A stretch of DNA of 64,000 nucleotides from Thermococcus chitonophagus (GCF_002214605.1 NZ_CP015193.1:1344978-1408977); one strand, 5' to 3'. Positions 26,521-36,906 are shown, counted from the first letter of the stretch. A program made the numbers and translations. The notes: generated by a model not told the origin, from the letters alone.

Positions 26521-28641
26521 TCAGCTAGAAACCTGAATGTTGACTTCCTTGAACTTCGTTGCGCCATAGAGGAATGGTCCAACCCAGTTATCGGAGTCAA
26601 GGTAGTCTGGGACCCAACCGACGATGTAGACGTCGAAGTCACCCTTCTCAGTCTTTCCTAGGTAGACTGGCCACTCATAGCTCTCAACAGTAACCTGGAA
26701 ACCAAGCTGACTCCAGACGTTCTGGATGAGAGTCATAACCTTTTCACGCTGGGAGTTACCGGAGTTGTAGATTAGCTTGATCTTATACTTGGTCGGATCG
26801 ATACCAGCCTCTTGCAGTAACTGCTTGGCCTTGGCTATGTTGTAGGTGTACTTGATTATACCGTACTCAGTGTAACCTGGCCATGGCTTGGGTATTGGTC
26901 CCCAGTTCCTCTCAAGCAGACCGTTGTATACTACCTTAGCGATCTGGTCGTATGGTATTGCATATGCTAGGGCCTGCCTAACCTTCACGTTGTTGAAGGG
27001 CTCTCTCTGGGTGTTGAAGACTATGAATGTAAGTATTGGCTGTAGTAGCTGGGTCTGCACTATTATCTTAAAGTTGCCCTTAGTAACTCCCTTCACGTCC
27101 TCAATCTTGTCAGTTGGTATTGCAGCAACATCAGCAGTTCCAGTAGTTAGTAGCTGAACTCTAGCGACAGCGTCATTGTTGATTATGTAAATAACCCTCT
27201 TGTGTCCTGGGTTCTTCGTGGCGTTCCAGTAGTATGGATTATACTCGAGAACTATGTAGCTGTTCTCCTGGTAGTCCTTCACGTAGAATGGTCCCGTACC
27301 AACTGGGTACTTGTGCATGAGCTGGTGAGTTGGATCATTTGCACCCTTCTGTACATACTTCGCCCACGCTGTTGGATCCTTACCGTAGTTGCTGTCCTTG
27401 AGGGCCTGCTCATACTTGTCACCAAGTAAGTACTCCATTGGAACAACACTAAGGAACGGATCGGCTAGGATGTTAAGTACTGCGGCATATGGGTGTGGCA
27501 ATACTAGCTTGAACACTCCAGCTGTTGGTCCGTTGTATCCGAAGAACTCGAGTAACTCCTTAAGTGACTTAACTTCCTTAGTCTTGCCGTGGTATTCCGC
27601 AATGAGTGGGTGCTCCTGTAGGTACTTATCAAACTCATCTTCGGTAAGAGCTATGGAGTGGTTAACATCCATGAATGTTGTGACCATCCAGCTGACTGAG
27701 TGACCAAGTCTTGCAACACGCCAGAAGGTGAATGCAACATCGACTGCGTCAATTGGATAAGTCTTATCATGCCATGGGTCATAAGCTTTAACTCCTCCTC
27801 TGATGACGAAGTACCACTCAGTACCATCCTTGTTGTGGGCCCAAGCAACTGCAAGGTCTGGACTTACTTCTTCTGTCTCGTTCTTCCAGTATGTAACTAG
27901 GGTATCTCCTATCTCATGCCAAATTTCCCATCCAAAGGTCTCATAGGTCCATGCTGGATCGAAGCTCTCTGGCCATCCAATGGTAGCTATAACATATGTC
28001 TCAGGATCGTTCTTGTAGTCTCCAATTCCAGTATCAACAACTGGAGCATTCTTGTCTTCCCATAGGAGGTCATACCTCTCTGGGAGGGTTGGGTGGTAGT
28101 ATCTTCCCTTGACCCAGCTCCAGTAGACACGTAGCTGCCTGTTCTGTCCGAGGATGACTTCAGGTACGTAGTAGTTACCCAGGATGTAGAGAGCCTTAAA
28201 GATTTCAGTTCTTATCTCTGGGTTTGTTTCCCTTCTTGCGGCAATAACAAGCGCGTCAACGTTAGTGTCCCTGAAGAACGCTGGATTAATTGCACCGAAT
28301 CCCTGACCTTCCTCCATTAACTTCTTAACTGGGACGGTATTCTTCTCGTCAACAACATAAGTGACCCTAATAACCTTCTTTCCACTTGGTATTGAAACTG
28401 AAGGCTCAGCCCCCTTTGGCCCAACAACAACTATCGCAGTACCAGTATCAACTACTGTAACCTTTCCTAACTCAAGGATGGCATCGGTAACTTTCTTTGG
28501 CTGAGTCTGTGTTGGTGTTTGCGTTGGGCTCTGAGTCTGTGTTGGGCTCTGGGTTGTAGTCCCTCCCCCTATACATCCACTAGCAAACGTTCCAAATACG
28601 AGAATTCCAACCAATAGAATAGTCAACAAGGCCCTATTCAT
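26521..28641 (-). CDS. ABC transporter substrate-binding lipoprotein (SBP_bac_5, Opp/Dpp family)
   Basis: A 706-residue protein: signal peptide with lipobox FASGC (Cys23), a Thr/Gln/Ser/Pro linker (residues 30-48) typical of archaeal surface binding proteins, then the SBP_bac_5 fold with ESFDPAWTYE near 245, PVGTGPFYVKDYQENSYIVLEYNPYYW around 450, and FNNVKVRQALAYAI near 560. The N-terminal ~190 residues before the usual domain are an extra segment. Binds oligopeptides or oligosaccharides; in Thermococcales the same family serves beta-glucosides, so the substrate cannot be fixed. GAGGTGATGCAGGT precedes the ATG. Confidence 0.88.
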   Translation of the reverse strand: MNRALLTILLVGILVFGTFASGCIGGGTTTQSPTQTQSPTQTPTQTQPKKVTDAILELGKVTVVDTGTAIVVVGPKGAEPSVSIPSGKKVIRVTYVVDEKNTVPVKKLMEEGQGFGAINPAFFRDTNVDALVIAARRETNPEIRTEIFKALYILGNYYVPEVILGQNRQLRVYWSWVKGRYYHPTLPERYDLLWEDKNAPVVDTGIGDYKNDPETYVIATIGWPESFDPAWTYETFGWEIWHEIGDTLVTYWKNETEEVSPDLAVAWAHNKDGTEWYFVIRGGVKAYDPWHDKTYPIDAVDVAFTFWRVARLGHSVSWMVTTFMDVNHSIALTEDEFDKYLQEHPLIAEYHGKTKEVKSLKELLEFFGYNGPTAGVFKLVLPHPYAAVLNILADPFLSVVPMEYLLGDKYEQALKDSNYGKDPTAWAKYVQKGANDPTHQLMHKYPVGTGPFYVKDYQENSYIVLEYNPYYWNATKNPGHKRVIYIINNDAVARVQLLTTGTADVAAIPTDKIEDVKGVTKGNFKIIVQTQLLQPILTFIVFNTQREPFNNVKVRQALAYAIPYDQIAKVVYNGLLERNWGPIPKPWPGYTEYGIIKYTYNIAKAKQLLQEAGIDPTKYKIKLIYNSGNSQREKVMTLIQNVWSQLGFQVTVESYEWPVYLGKTEKGDFDVYIVGWVPDYLDSDNWVGPFLYGATKFKEVNIQVSS

Positions 28642-28732
28642 ACCTGCATCACCTCAAGAGCTTCACGAATGAATGTAAGAGTGCATCGGGCTAATAAACT
28701 TTTCGTCTAGGTTGAGGCAGTTTGGTAAAAAT

Positions 28733-28744
28733 ATAAAGATTAAT
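28733..28744 (-). promoter_or_regulatory. Promoter of the ABC transporter operon
   Basis: CTTTATATTTTT on the minus strand is a good TATA candidate, predicting a start near 28708 and a leader of about 65 nt with GAGGTGAT before the ATG. The 230-bp gap between the binding-protein gene and pyrH is AT-rich and otherwise shows no gene. Confidence 0.5.
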
Positions 28745-28870
28745 AGGGAACATATGGAACAAATGAACAAATGAAACATGACATTTAGTGATATCTCTGG
28801 AATTAGATATTTAATGTTCAATGAATATAAATAGCATTTTATGACCAAAATTATACATCACTCATCGTGA

Positions 28871-29554
<684 letters not shown>

Positions 29555-29611
29555 TCACCTCCTTTGCAGGCTGAAATTTCCTTTAGGATGTAGGAAAGTT
29601 CGCAAAGTCAC

Positions 29612-29650
29612 TACAATTTACCACCCCTATGAGGGGATCCCCCTATTGTA
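29612..29650. repeat. Nested inverted repeats in the pyrH upstream region
   Basis: TACAAT (29612-29617) pairs with ATTGTA (29645-29650); inside, CCCCTATGAGGGG (29624-29636) forms a hairpin which overlaps the palindrome GGGGATCCCC (29633-29642). The element lies between pyrH and the gene before it on the same strand. No H/ACA or C/D signature fits. It could be a leader structure, an operator or a processed terminator. Confidence 0.45.
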
Positions 29651-29675
29651 CCCGATAAAGCCACATGCCCGATGG

Positions 29676-31001
29676 TTAGCTCTCAAAGTTTTCAACGAGT
29701 CTAGCTCCTTTCTCCGTAAGCCTATAATATATCCTCTTCCCCCTCCTATAGGCTTCTTCGATGAGACCTAACTCCAGGAGCTCCTTAATATGCTGATGAA
29801 CAGCTTGATACTTAAGGGGTTTTCCAAGAGCTTTCCATATTTCGTACGCATACATTTCAGTGTCCTTAAGAACCTTAAGGATGTCTAGCTTTGTTCCACC
29901 AATTGAGAACTTCTCCCTCCCGCCTCCTCCAGTTTTTAATCCTGATCCAGTGACAACAAGAACGGGCTTATCCCCTTTCTCAATGAAACCCTCCTCAACT
30001 AACTTTAAAAGGGCGGGCATGACAACCGCCGACGAAAGTTCAGCAAAGATGCCTTCATTAGCCAGCAACTTCTCTCCTAAGTCTATATCTTCCTCACTGA
30101 CGATAACTGCTGTCCCATTGCTCTCCTTTATTGCCTCTATTGCCCGAGATTTCATTATTGGATTTCTAACGTAGAGACCCAGGGCTTTAATCTCCTTGCA
30201 ACTCTTTTCAACTCCTAGGATTTCAGCAGCTATTGGATTGCACTTTTCAACTTGAACGGCAATAAGACGAGGCATCTCCCTAAGGACACCGATTTTAGAT
30301 AACTCCTTGAACCCCTTATAAATTGAGTATAAGTAACTTCCACTACCCGTAGGAACAATAACGTGGGTAGGAGTCATCTCTTCCCACAATTCATACGCTA
30401 TCGTCTTCTGTCCTTCGAGACCTACGATGTTATCTTCAGGAGTTACGTTGTAGAGGCCATTAAGCCTGGCAAGCTCCCTTGCGTATTCAATTGCATCATC
30501 AACACTCTCCCCATACCTAATTATCCTCGCTCCAAACGCAATCATCTGTATGAGCTTCCCCTTATCCACCTTTTTGGGAACTACAACGAAGGCTTCCTTT
30601 TCAGCCCTTGCAGAATATGCAGCAACAGAAGCTGCAGCATTTCCATCACTAGCTATAATAAATCCATTGGTAGTGTAGGGAAGACCATAAGATACTGCAA
30701 CCGTTGCAAGCCTGTCTCTGAAAGAGCCAGTTGGATTTCTCGTTTCATCTTTTATGTACACATCAATACCCAACTTTTCACTTATCCTAGCCTTTATAAG
30801 AGGAGTTCCTCCCTCCCTAAGGGAGATAATCCTTTTTACAGGAGGTAAAAGCTCCTTGTATCTCCAAACTCCAGGGATTCTCCTTCGCCACTTTCTCACG
30901 TCAACCGAAGAGTAGTCATAGGTTATTTCTAGTTCCTGCCCACAAATGCAAAAAGGAGGGATTACCTCTACATATTCCCTTCCACATCTTGGGCACTTCA
31001 T
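29676..31001 (-). CDS. Threonine-synthase-like protein lacking the PLP lysine, fused to a C-terminal winged helix
   Basis: A 441-residue protein. Residues 1-25 form a zinc ribbon (CPRCG...CICG) as in threonine synthases; residues 45-355 have the fold-type II PLP domain with ASDGNAAAS (118-126) and the phosphate loop VPTGSGS (216-222). The Schiff-base position in NPTGSFRDR is Arg95 (codon AGA at 30717-30719) where enzymes have SFKDR, so normal PLP catalysis is not expected. Residues 365-441 are a winged helix (YQAVHQHIKELLELGLIEE...RIYYRLTEKGARL). A ligand-sensing DNA-binding regulator derived from threonine synthase is the likeliest reading, though unproven. It lies four bases after aCPSF1, probably in one transcript. 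Confidence 0.82.
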   Translation of the reverse strand: MKCPRCGREYVEVIPPFCICGQELEITYDYSSVDVRKWRRRIPGVWRYKELLPPVKRIISLREGGTPLIKARISEKLGIDVYIKDETRNPTGSFRDRLATVAVSYGLPYTTNGFIIASDGNAAASVAAYSARAEKEAFVVVPKKVDKGKLIQMIAFGARIIRYGESVDDAIEYARELARLNGLYNVTPEDNIVGLEGQKTIAYELWEEMTPTHVIVPTGSGSYLYSIYKGFKELSKIGVLREMPRLIAVQVEKCNPIAAEILGVEKSCKEIKALGLYVRNPIMKSRAIEAIKESNGTAVIVSEEDIDLGEKLLANEGIFAELSSAVVMPALLKLVEEGFIEKGDKPVLVVTGSGLKTGGGGREKFSIGGTKLDILKVLKDTEMYAYEIWKALGKPLKYQAVHQHIKELLELGLIEEAYRRGKRIYYRLTEKGARLVENFES

Positions 31002-31005
31002 ACGG

Positions 31006-32952
31006 TCACCTCAGCCTTATAGTGTCAAGATTGTTTGGAGCCCTCGTAGAGAGGCCGAACTTCTTGTGTATGCTTGTCGCAAGATCTAGACACTTCTGTG
31101 GCTCTCCGTGTACAGTTATGACTCTCTCTGGCCTTGGTCTGACCTTTGCAACATAGTTCATTAACTCTCTCCTATCGGCATGACCTGAAAAGCCATCTAT
31201 CGTGTGAACCTCCATGTTCACCTTTATGACCTCAGTTCTGCCTTCCTCACCTATCATGGGTATTTCCCTTGCTCCATTTTGAACCTGTCTACCCAACGTT
31301 CCCTCAGCCTGGTAGCTCACAAAGATTATGGCATTCTTAGGATCTGGGGCCAGTTGCTTGAAGCACTCAACGCTTGGCCCTCCAACCAGCATACCCGAAG
31401 AGGCTATTATTATAGCGGGCTCCTTGCTGTCTATTATGTCTTGCCTCTCCCTGGAATTAGCTACCGGATGGAAGATCTCGCTTAGGAACGGATTGTAGCC
31501 CTCCTTGAATATCTGCTCTCTGAGCCTCCTGCTTAGGTACTCTGGATAAGCAGTGTGAATGGCAGTAGCCTCCCAGATCATGCCATCTAAGTAAATTGGA
31601 ACATCAATTCCACCTATCCTTGCGTACTCCTCGAGAACCATCATAACTTCCTGGGCCCTTCCCACGGCCATTGCTGGAATTAATACTTTTCCTCCTCTCT
31701 TTATTGTTTGATGGATAACCTCTATAAGCCTTTTCTCAGCCTCTTCTCTTGGCATCTGAATGTCATTGCTTCCACCATACGTTGACTCCATAATTAGGGT
31801 TTCAAGCCTAGGGAATTTTGCATTTGCCGGCTCCAGGAGCCTAGTGGGTATGAACTTAAAGTCTCCTGTAACTGCTATATTATGAAGGCCGTTTCCTATG
31901 TGAAGATGAACTATTGCAGAACCAAGAATATGACCAGCGTTGTGAAGCGTCAACCTGATATCTGGGGAGATATCTCTAACCTCTCCATAATCTAATGTTA
32001 TAGTATGCTTAATGACTTCTTTGATATCCCTAGTTCTGTAAAGAGGTTCTTGGCCGTTACTCTGCTGTATCTCAATGAAGTCTTTCTGAAGGAGAACCAT
32101 CAAGTCTCTAGTTGGAGGAGTTGTGTATATCGGCCCATCGAACAGATTATACCTAAACAAATAAGGGAGCATTCCGCTGTGATCAAGGTGAGCGTGAGTT
32201 ATTATTATCGCATCTAGGAGACCCTCTTTAAGGACGTATTGGAACTCTGGAGCGTCGAAGTGGGGGAATGCCTTGTAGGGGTCATTCATAGTAGCAACGT
32301 TAACACCAAAGTCTACGAGAACAAAACTCTCATCAGTTTGAACCAAGAGAGCACTCCTACCAACTTCCCTAAACCCACCAAGGCCGGTAATTCTAATCCA
32401 TCTGCTCTTATACTCGGGCTTCCTGTAAATGTTCCTCCCAACCTGTCTTAGGAACTTCCTCCTGTCTTTGCTCTCGGTCTGAAGGATCTGCCTTATGGAA
32501 TATATAGTCTGACTTTGGAGGGGAGGCGTTCTAACAACCCTAGGAGCCCACCTAACCTTTTGGGTTATCATTCTAAGGGTCTCGCCGTTTTTTCCTATAA
32601 CCAGACCGGGCTTCTTCGCCTCAATAAGAACCTCCCCAACGGAGGGATCGAAAGAGATGTTAGTTATCTCAGCCTCCTTAGGGACAATCTCATATATCAT
32701 TTTCTCAGCTTCTTCAGGAGGAAGCAACACGTCAGGATCGGGCCTTATGCTTATTCTTTTCTTAAGAACCTTAGCTAAATCCTTAATAAGCTCGCCATTT
32801 TTCATTATTGCTTCAGGGTTTTTAACGTAAATAACTAGTTCAGGACCTTCAAATTCTATCTCGGTAATCTTGGCTTCCCTGGGAACCATTTGATTCACTA
32901 TTGCCCTAATATCCTTGAGTATCTGATCAACTTGGGTTTCCCTCTTGATCAA
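31006..32952 (-). CDS. aCPSF1, KH-domain beta-CASP ribonuclease (transcription termination factor)
   Basis: A 648-residue protein: two N-terminal KH domains (KKPGLVIGKNGETLR visible near 115), a metallo-beta-lactamase domain with the HAHLDH zinc motif and GDFKFIP, a beta-CASP domain with ASSGMLVGGPS, and the final SGHADR and HGEP motifs. It is the archaeal CPSF73 homologue acting as endonuclease/exonuclease at U-rich 3' ends and in transcription termination. It starts at TTG 32952, preceded by GGTGG at four bases, 12 bases after psmB, so psmB, aCPSF1 and the threonine-synthase-like gene are probably co-transcribed. Confidence 0.95.
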   Translation of the reverse strand: MIKRETQVDQILKDIRAIVNQMVPREAKITEIEFEGPELVIYVKNPEAIMKNGELIKDLAKVLKKRISIRPDPDVLLPPEEAEKMIYEIVPKEAEITNISFDPSVGEVLIEAKKPGLVIGKNGETLRMITQKVRWAPRVVRTPPLQSQTIYSIRQILQTESKDRRKFLRQVGRNIYRKPEYKSRWIRITGLGGFREVGRSALLVQTDESFVLVDFGVNVATMNDPYKAFPHFDAPEFQYVLKEGLLDAIIITHAHLDHSGMLPYLFRYNLFDGPIYTTPPTRDLMVLLQKDFIEIQQSNGQEPLYRTRDIKEVIKHTITLDYGEVRDISPDIRLTLHNAGHILGSAIVHLHIGNGLHNIAVTGDFKFIPTRLLEPANAKFPRLETLIMESTYGGSNDIQMPREEAEKRLIEVIHQTIKRGGKVLIPAMAVGRAQEVMMVLEEYARIGGIDVPIYLDGMIWEATAIHTAYPEYLSRRLREQIFKEGYNPFLSEIFHPVANSRERQDIIDSKEPAIIIASSGMLVGGPSVECFKQLAPDPKNAIIFVSYQAEGTLGRQVQNGAREIPMIGEEGRTEVIKVNMEVHTIDGFSGHADRRELMNYVAKVRPRPERVITVHGEPQKCLDLATSIHKKFGLSTRAPNNLDTIRLR

Positions 32953-32964
32953 AATACCACCCCC

Positions 32965-33588
32965 TCACTGCCTTAGAAAAGCCTTGAGCTCTGAATTTGA
33001 GAGCTCCTTGTAGCCTTCTTTGGTTATCGTGACCACGAGTATTCCGTCCCCAGAGAAAACATCTCTCTTTATAGCTGAGTTTATTGCCTTAACAGCCAAC
33101 TTAACACCCTCTTTTACTCCCATATCATCTCTATACTCGGAATCTAAAACTGAATAAGCAAACTCCATACCACTACCAGCAGCAACATACCTATCCTCCG
33201 TGACACCACCAGCCATGTCAACCGAGAAAACCCTGGGCTTGTCATCATATCCCCCAACTAAAAACCACACAAAGTATGGGAAGTATTTGGTTCCGTTTAG
33301 TATGTTTGCAAGCAATGTCGCTAGGGCCTTGACGCTCATTGGTTTACCAACATTTGCCCTATACAATCTAGCCTCAGCCCTCAGCAACCTTACTAGGTTT
33401 AGTATGTCACCAACGTTTCCCGCTCCTGCTATCGCTAAGTGCTCATCTATCTTGTGTATCTTCGTAACGTTCCTAGCGTACACCATGTTACCAAAGCTCG
33501 CCCTCATGTCCGCTGCTAGCACCACACCATCCTTACAAACAATGCCCACGGTTGTTGTACCTTTAAGCTTCTCAGTCAAGTGCAACAC
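32965..33588 (-). CDS. psmB: Proteasome beta subunit
   Basis: A 207-residue Ntn hydrolase: a short propeptide (about 8-10 residues) ending in LKG, then the catalytic Thr in GTTTVGI, the DMRAS loop, and AGAGNVGD, and [13 protein letters not shown]. Forms the 20S core inner rings. The longer open frame from 33678 is not used: a TATA box sits inside it (TTTTATAAAG, near 33650) and the upstream residues overlap trmY. GTG 33588 gives [13 protein letters not shown] 33579, with GGGGTG six bases ahead, is an alternative. First gene of the psmB-aCPSF1 unit. Confidence 0.92.
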   Translation of the reverse strand: MLHLTEKLKGTTTVGIVCKDGVVLAADMRASFGNMVYARNVTKIHKIDEHLAIAGAGNVGDILNLVRLLRAEARLYRANVGKPMSVKALATLLANILNGTKYFPYFVWFLVGGYDDKPRVFSVDMAGGVTEDRYVAAGSGMEFAYSVLDSEYRDDMGVKEGVKLAVKAINSAIKRDVFSGDGILVVTITKEGYKELSNSELKAFLRQ

Positions 33589-33647
33589 CCCTTGATGTAG
33601 CTGTCCCAGAATAGAAAGAAGACTCCTGAATTTGGATGACACTAAAT

Positions 33648-33657
33648 CTTTATAAAA
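33648..33657 (-). promoter_or_regulatory. Promoter of psmB
   Basis: TTTTATAAAG on the minus strand, with purine-rich BRE sequence upstream (CGAAAG), predicts a start near 33625, about 35 nt before the chosen psmB start. It lies against the trmY stop codon. Confidence 0.6.
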
Positions 33658-33664
33658 CTTTCGA

Positions 33665-34273
33665 CTATGGGATCCCAAGTCTATCGAGGTAAATATTCAC
33701 AAAGGATATAACGTGGGAAGTTAGGTATGCCTTCGGCCCTATGCTAATTCTCTGGGCAAACCCTTCTAAAAAAGATAAATCCTCTCTACTCAGTCCTATA
33801 TGATCTCCTAAGACGAACGCAACGTTGTCTCTGGGGAACTTCGTGCTGAACAAGTCCTCTCCCCCCTCTTCTAGAACATACAAATTAAACCTAGTATTCT
33901 TCCTTATAACATCCTCAAACGTCATTCTACTGACGAATACCCCGGGGAAAACCTCTACTTCCTGGGAAGGGCCTCTAATCCCTCCACTGGCTTTAAGAGC
34001 TTTCCCTATCAATTTTGCCGTTGAAAGCTCGTCAGGATTCAGAATCTTAGGTTTTATCCTAGAGCCCTCAAATCTTATAGTCTTTGGTGGATCAGGAGGG
34101 CCAAGGAAAGTAACGTACACTCGAACATTTTTCCTAAAAGAGTGGGATAAGTGAAAGGCGGCATTCAAAGACCTGCATATGAGATCTATCCTCCCGCTTG
34201 TCCCAGGAAGATCCTTCAAGCTGAAGTCAAAGTCTGTATGAGCTTCGTTTGCCTTAATTATGAACACCCTCAT
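33665..34273 (-). CDS. trmY: tRNA (pseudouridine54-N1)-methyltransferase
   Basis: A 202-residue SPOUT-class (DUF358) enzyme that methylates pseudouridine 54 in the T loop. The C-terminal knot with [17 protein letters not shown] and [22 protein letters not shown] segments matches the family. Length is normal. It starts four bases after the stop of the upstream hypothetical gene. Confidence 0.92.
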   Translation of the reverse strand: MRVFIIKANEAHTDFDFSLKDLPGTSGRIDLICRSLNAAFHLSHSFRKNVRVYVTFLGPPDPPKTIRFEGSRIKPKILNPDELSTAKLIGKALKASGGIRGPSQEVEVFPGVFVSRMTFEDVIRKNTRFNLYVLEEGGEDLFSTKFPRDNVAFVLGDHIGLSREDLSFLEGFAQRISIGPKAYLTSHVISFVNIYLDRLGIP

Positions 34274-34277
34274 GTTT

Positions 34278-35174
34278 TCACACCAGTAGATTTATTTGAG
34301 CCCTGCTGACCCTATCGGAAACTTCAACTCTCCCCTCCCTAAACAATATCCCCAGCTCAAGGGGCCTCTCAGGCCTAGACCTTCTCCTGATTATAATCCC
34401 AACTTCATCTTCAACTCTATCGATGTTCATCCTAGATAAGTTGAAGTATAATAGCTGAAGGAAGTTTCTATAGTCATGCATCTCCTCTAAGAACTCCCTA
34501 TGCTCTGGGGGAAGTTTTGGATAAACGTGTTTCATGAAGAATTCATAGAAATGACCAAATGTATCGAGGGATACAGCAAAAAGCAACCTATAGAAGGCAG
34601 CATTTTTAGCATGGAATAGCGAGTCTAAGATAAAGGTTGCCCTTCCAAATATCCGAGAAAGCTGAGATAATGGAATGTTATAAGGTTCTAGCTCAAGAGT
34701 TGAACCAATCATCTTCAGCTTAACGAACCTATCCCCTTCAAATTTTAAATACACTTCATCCCCAAGGGAATAAATCTTCCTTGGAGGCTCCCTCATTGCA
34801 GGAATTAAATTTGATAGAAGAGAGTACACCCTTCTTAAATTTGCTTTATTTCCAACTAAAAGGCACTCAACACCTCTAATAGATGTTCTCTCAACGAAGT
34901 CAGTATCCAAGTGAAAGTCGAATATTCTCTTCCACGCTGGCATGTTTGCATTCGTAATAATTGAGAGATCTATTGGAGAGACAAGAACTTCTTTATCAAT
35001 ACCACCAAGTCTTTTCCTCAATCTTAGCAGGGGATGAAAGTTCCTCGGATAGAGTGGAGAAACAGGAACTGTTGATAACTCCCTAAATGCCAATATAACC
35101 TCTCCAGCCTTTCTTATCTCCCTTTCAGGAAGTCTCAAGGCAAGATCCTGGAGCAGTCTCTCAAGTCTCGTCAT
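34278..35174 (-). CDS. Conserved protein of unknown function, co-transcribed with trmY
   Basis: A 298-residue protein not recognised. It is soluble, mixed alpha/beta, with basic segments ([21 protein letters not shown]) and no signal peptide. Its codon use looks like its neighbours. It has no visible ribosome site; a TATA-like CTTAAACATG about 25 bp upstream suggests a leaderless mRNA, and an 8-bp inverted repeat overlaps it. It precedes trmY by four bases, so a link to tRNA or RNA metabolism is possible but only by association. Confidence 0.7.
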   Translation of the reverse strand: MTRLERLLQDLALRLPEREIRKAGEVILAFRELSTVPVSPLYPRNFHPLLRLRKRLGGIDKEVLVSPIDLSIITNANMPAWKRIFDFHLDTDFVERTSIRGVECLLVGNKANLRRVYSLLSNLIPAMREPPRKIYSLGDEVYLKFEGDRFVKLKMIGSTLELEPYNIPLSQLSRIFGRATFILDSLFHAKNAAFYRLLFAVSLDTFGHFYEFFMKHVYPKLPPEHREFLEEMHDYRNFLQLLYFNLSRMNIDRVEDEVGIIIRRRSRPERPLELGILFREGRVEVSDRVSRAQINLLV

Positions 35175-35176
35175 GA

Positions 35177-35202
35177 TTAAACATCAAAGGTGTCATGTTT
35201 AA
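35177..35202. promoter_or_regulatory. Inverted repeat over a leaderless promoter
   Basis: TTAAACAT (35177-35184) and ATGTTTAA (35195-35202) are perfect inverted repeats separated by ten bases. On the minus strand the right arm overlaps the likely TATA box and the left arm overlaps the expected start. The arrangement would suit a repressor. Confidence 0.4.
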
Positions 35203-35240
35203 GAGAGTTACGATAAAAATAGTAGGGGAAATAACAAAAG

Positions 35241-36035
35241 TCACTCTTCATGGTCACTTGAGCTGGTATTTTCAACATTCTCGTTCTCTTCTTTAGGAGA
35301 TTCTTCAATATTTTCCTCACTAGTCTGCTCTTTGGGCTTAAGAAGCTCCTCTACAGTAGGCTTGAACTCGACTTTCTCATATCCTATGAACTTTATATCG
35401 CTTTCAAGCAAAATTTCCCCCAAGATAAGGGTCTTTGGATCAATATTAACCTTCGTGAAGTCTATCTTTACATCTTTCTCCCCAACTTCAATCATGACAT
35501 TATCTTTGTCAACCATGGGTAGCCTAAGTTCTATCAGAGCCTTAATTTTCTCTATTGGATCCTCTATCTTTTCAACTATCTCAACCTCGTAAACAAGTGT
35601 CTTTCCTGCTAGGGGGTGGTTAAAGTCTACTCTAACCCTTCCACCACTTACAGTTAACACCCTACCCTTTAGTTTTCTTCCATCTTCAGTAGTTACCTCC
35701 ACCTCCAAGCCTGGGAACGGAACTATGCCTTGCCTTCTGAATTGGCCAAGTGTAAATACTTTGATTAGTTTGGGATCCCTTAGACCAAACCCCTCCTCAG
35801 GTGGGACTTCTATCGTGTACTTCTTCCCCACCTCAAGCCCAACAAGCCTCTTGTCGAGTCCTGATATCACATGACCAGCACCAACAGCAATTGGAACCGG
35901 TCCATAGATCCCTTTGGGGTTGTAAATTCCGGCCTCTTTAGCAATGTCCTCATAAGTTGTGTCAAAAATTTCTCCGGTCTCCTTAACCTTGCCAGTATAG
36001 TGTAGCCTTATAACATCTCCTCTTTCTACCTTCAT
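35241..36035 (-). CDS. FKBP-type peptidyl-prolyl isomerase, long archaeal (SlyD-like) form
   Basis: A 264-residue protein with an FKBP domain (GDVIRLHYTGKV, VAVGAGHVISGLDKRLVGLEVGKK with the IF insert domain GLRDPKLIKV...NHPLAGKTLVYEV) and an extra C-terminal alpha/beta domain from about 155 ending in an acidic Glu/Asn-rich tail. Long FKBPs of this kind are chaperones in Thermococcales and methanogens. ATG 36035 lies behind GGGGAGCTGTC; a TATA (GCTTAAAAGC, near 36075) is upstream. Confidence 0.93.
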   Translation of the reverse strand: MKVERGDVIRLHYTGKVKETGEIFDTTYEDIAKEAGIYNPKGIYGPVPIAVGAGHVISGLDKRLVGLEVGKKYTIEVPPEEGFGLRDPKLIKVFTLGQFRRQGIVPFPGLEVEVTTEDGRKLKGRVLTVSGGRVRVDFNHPLAGKTLVYEVEIVEKIEDPIEKIKALIELRLPMVDKDNVMIEVGEKDVKIDFTKVNIDPKTLILGEILLESDIKFIGYEKVEFKPTVEELLKPKEQTSEENIEESPKEENENVENTSSSDHEE

Positions 36036-36090
36036 GACAGCTCCCCTATCCGGCTATTAGGGATTAGCTTTTAAGCTTTCCCGAGAATCC

Positions 36091-36864
36091 TCACGATGGC
36101 ATTGTTATATTGAGGAGTCTCTCAATCAGAACAACTTCAGCTCTAAGCGCGGCATCCGTTTTGCCCTTCAAAATTATTAAACCAGGCCTTATAATAAGAA
36201 TTTCATTAGAATCGGCACCCTCAGCGGGACCCATAAGAACAACGCAGAGGTTATCCTTATTGCCAACCATTCCAAGGCCTATTTCAGCCTTCGTAAGGAA
36301 GCTTAGATAACGGATGCTTTTTCTTTTCATAGTCTGCTCAAAAGCATACTTTTTGGCGGATTCATTATCTAAACCTTTTTTCAGGGCTTCCCAATAGTAA
36401 TACCTCTTAAAGAGCATAGATGTTACCACAGTAATCTCAGAAACTGCGAGTGTCCTCTCTTCACAGCTTCCAGTAAATAAATTGGGATCTGAAGAGCATA
36501 CCCTAACTTCAGGAGATCCAACAACTATCGTGAATTTATCATACTTCGCTAGCATTGTCATATTTAGATCCACTTCAGGAACTCCAGTAATATAACCTTT
36601 AATTGATATCAAATAACCTTTTGATCCAGCAGGAGGCTTCCATCCTTTTACCGTTAAATTGACATACTCAGGTAGAGTCAATACAAGAAATTTCGGGCCA
36701 ACATCCTTTAGAGGAGGAAGTTGAATAACAACATACTTGCCCACTGGTACTTGTTTTTTTGGATTTATCGTACTGTCAAATTTTGCATACCCATACAGGA
36801 GATATCCTAATGCACCGCTAAAGATAACTAGCAACACAAGAACAGCCAGAATACTTTTTTTCAA
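36091..36864 (-). CDS. Membrane-anchored protein of unknown function
   Basis: A 257-residue protein with a single N-terminal helix (SILAVLVLLVIFSGALGYLLYGY) and a soluble remainder that should face the outside. Contains two Cys (RVCSSDPNLFTGSC), possibly disulfide-bonded. Not recognised. Starts at TTG 36864 with GGAGGTTCAGAG ahead. It is 42 bp downstream of the S-layer gene on the same strand, so an envelope role is plausible. Confidence 0.65.
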   Translation of the reverse strand: MKKSILAVLVLLVIFSGALGYLLYGYAKFDSTINPKKQVPVGKYVVIQLPPLKDVGPKFLVLTLPEYVNLTVKGWKPPAGSKGYLISIKGYITGVPEVDLNMTMLAKYDKFTIVVGSPEVRVCSSDPNLFTGSCEERTLAVSEITVVTSMLFKRYYYWEALKKGLDNESAKKYAFEQTMKRKSIRYLSFLTKAEIGLGMVGNKDNLCVVLMGPAEGADSNEILIIRPGLIILKGKTDAALRAEVVLIERLLNITMPS

Positions 36865-36906
36865 CTCTGAACCTCCAATAATAATTTAGAAAAGGGATGA
36901 AGGAAA

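Noticed and set aside
32965-33678. Proteasome beta starting at 33678
   Set aside because: This would give a 40-residue propeptide, overlap trmY and place the psmB TATA box inside coding sequence; GTG 33588 or TTG 33579 gives a normal short propeptide.
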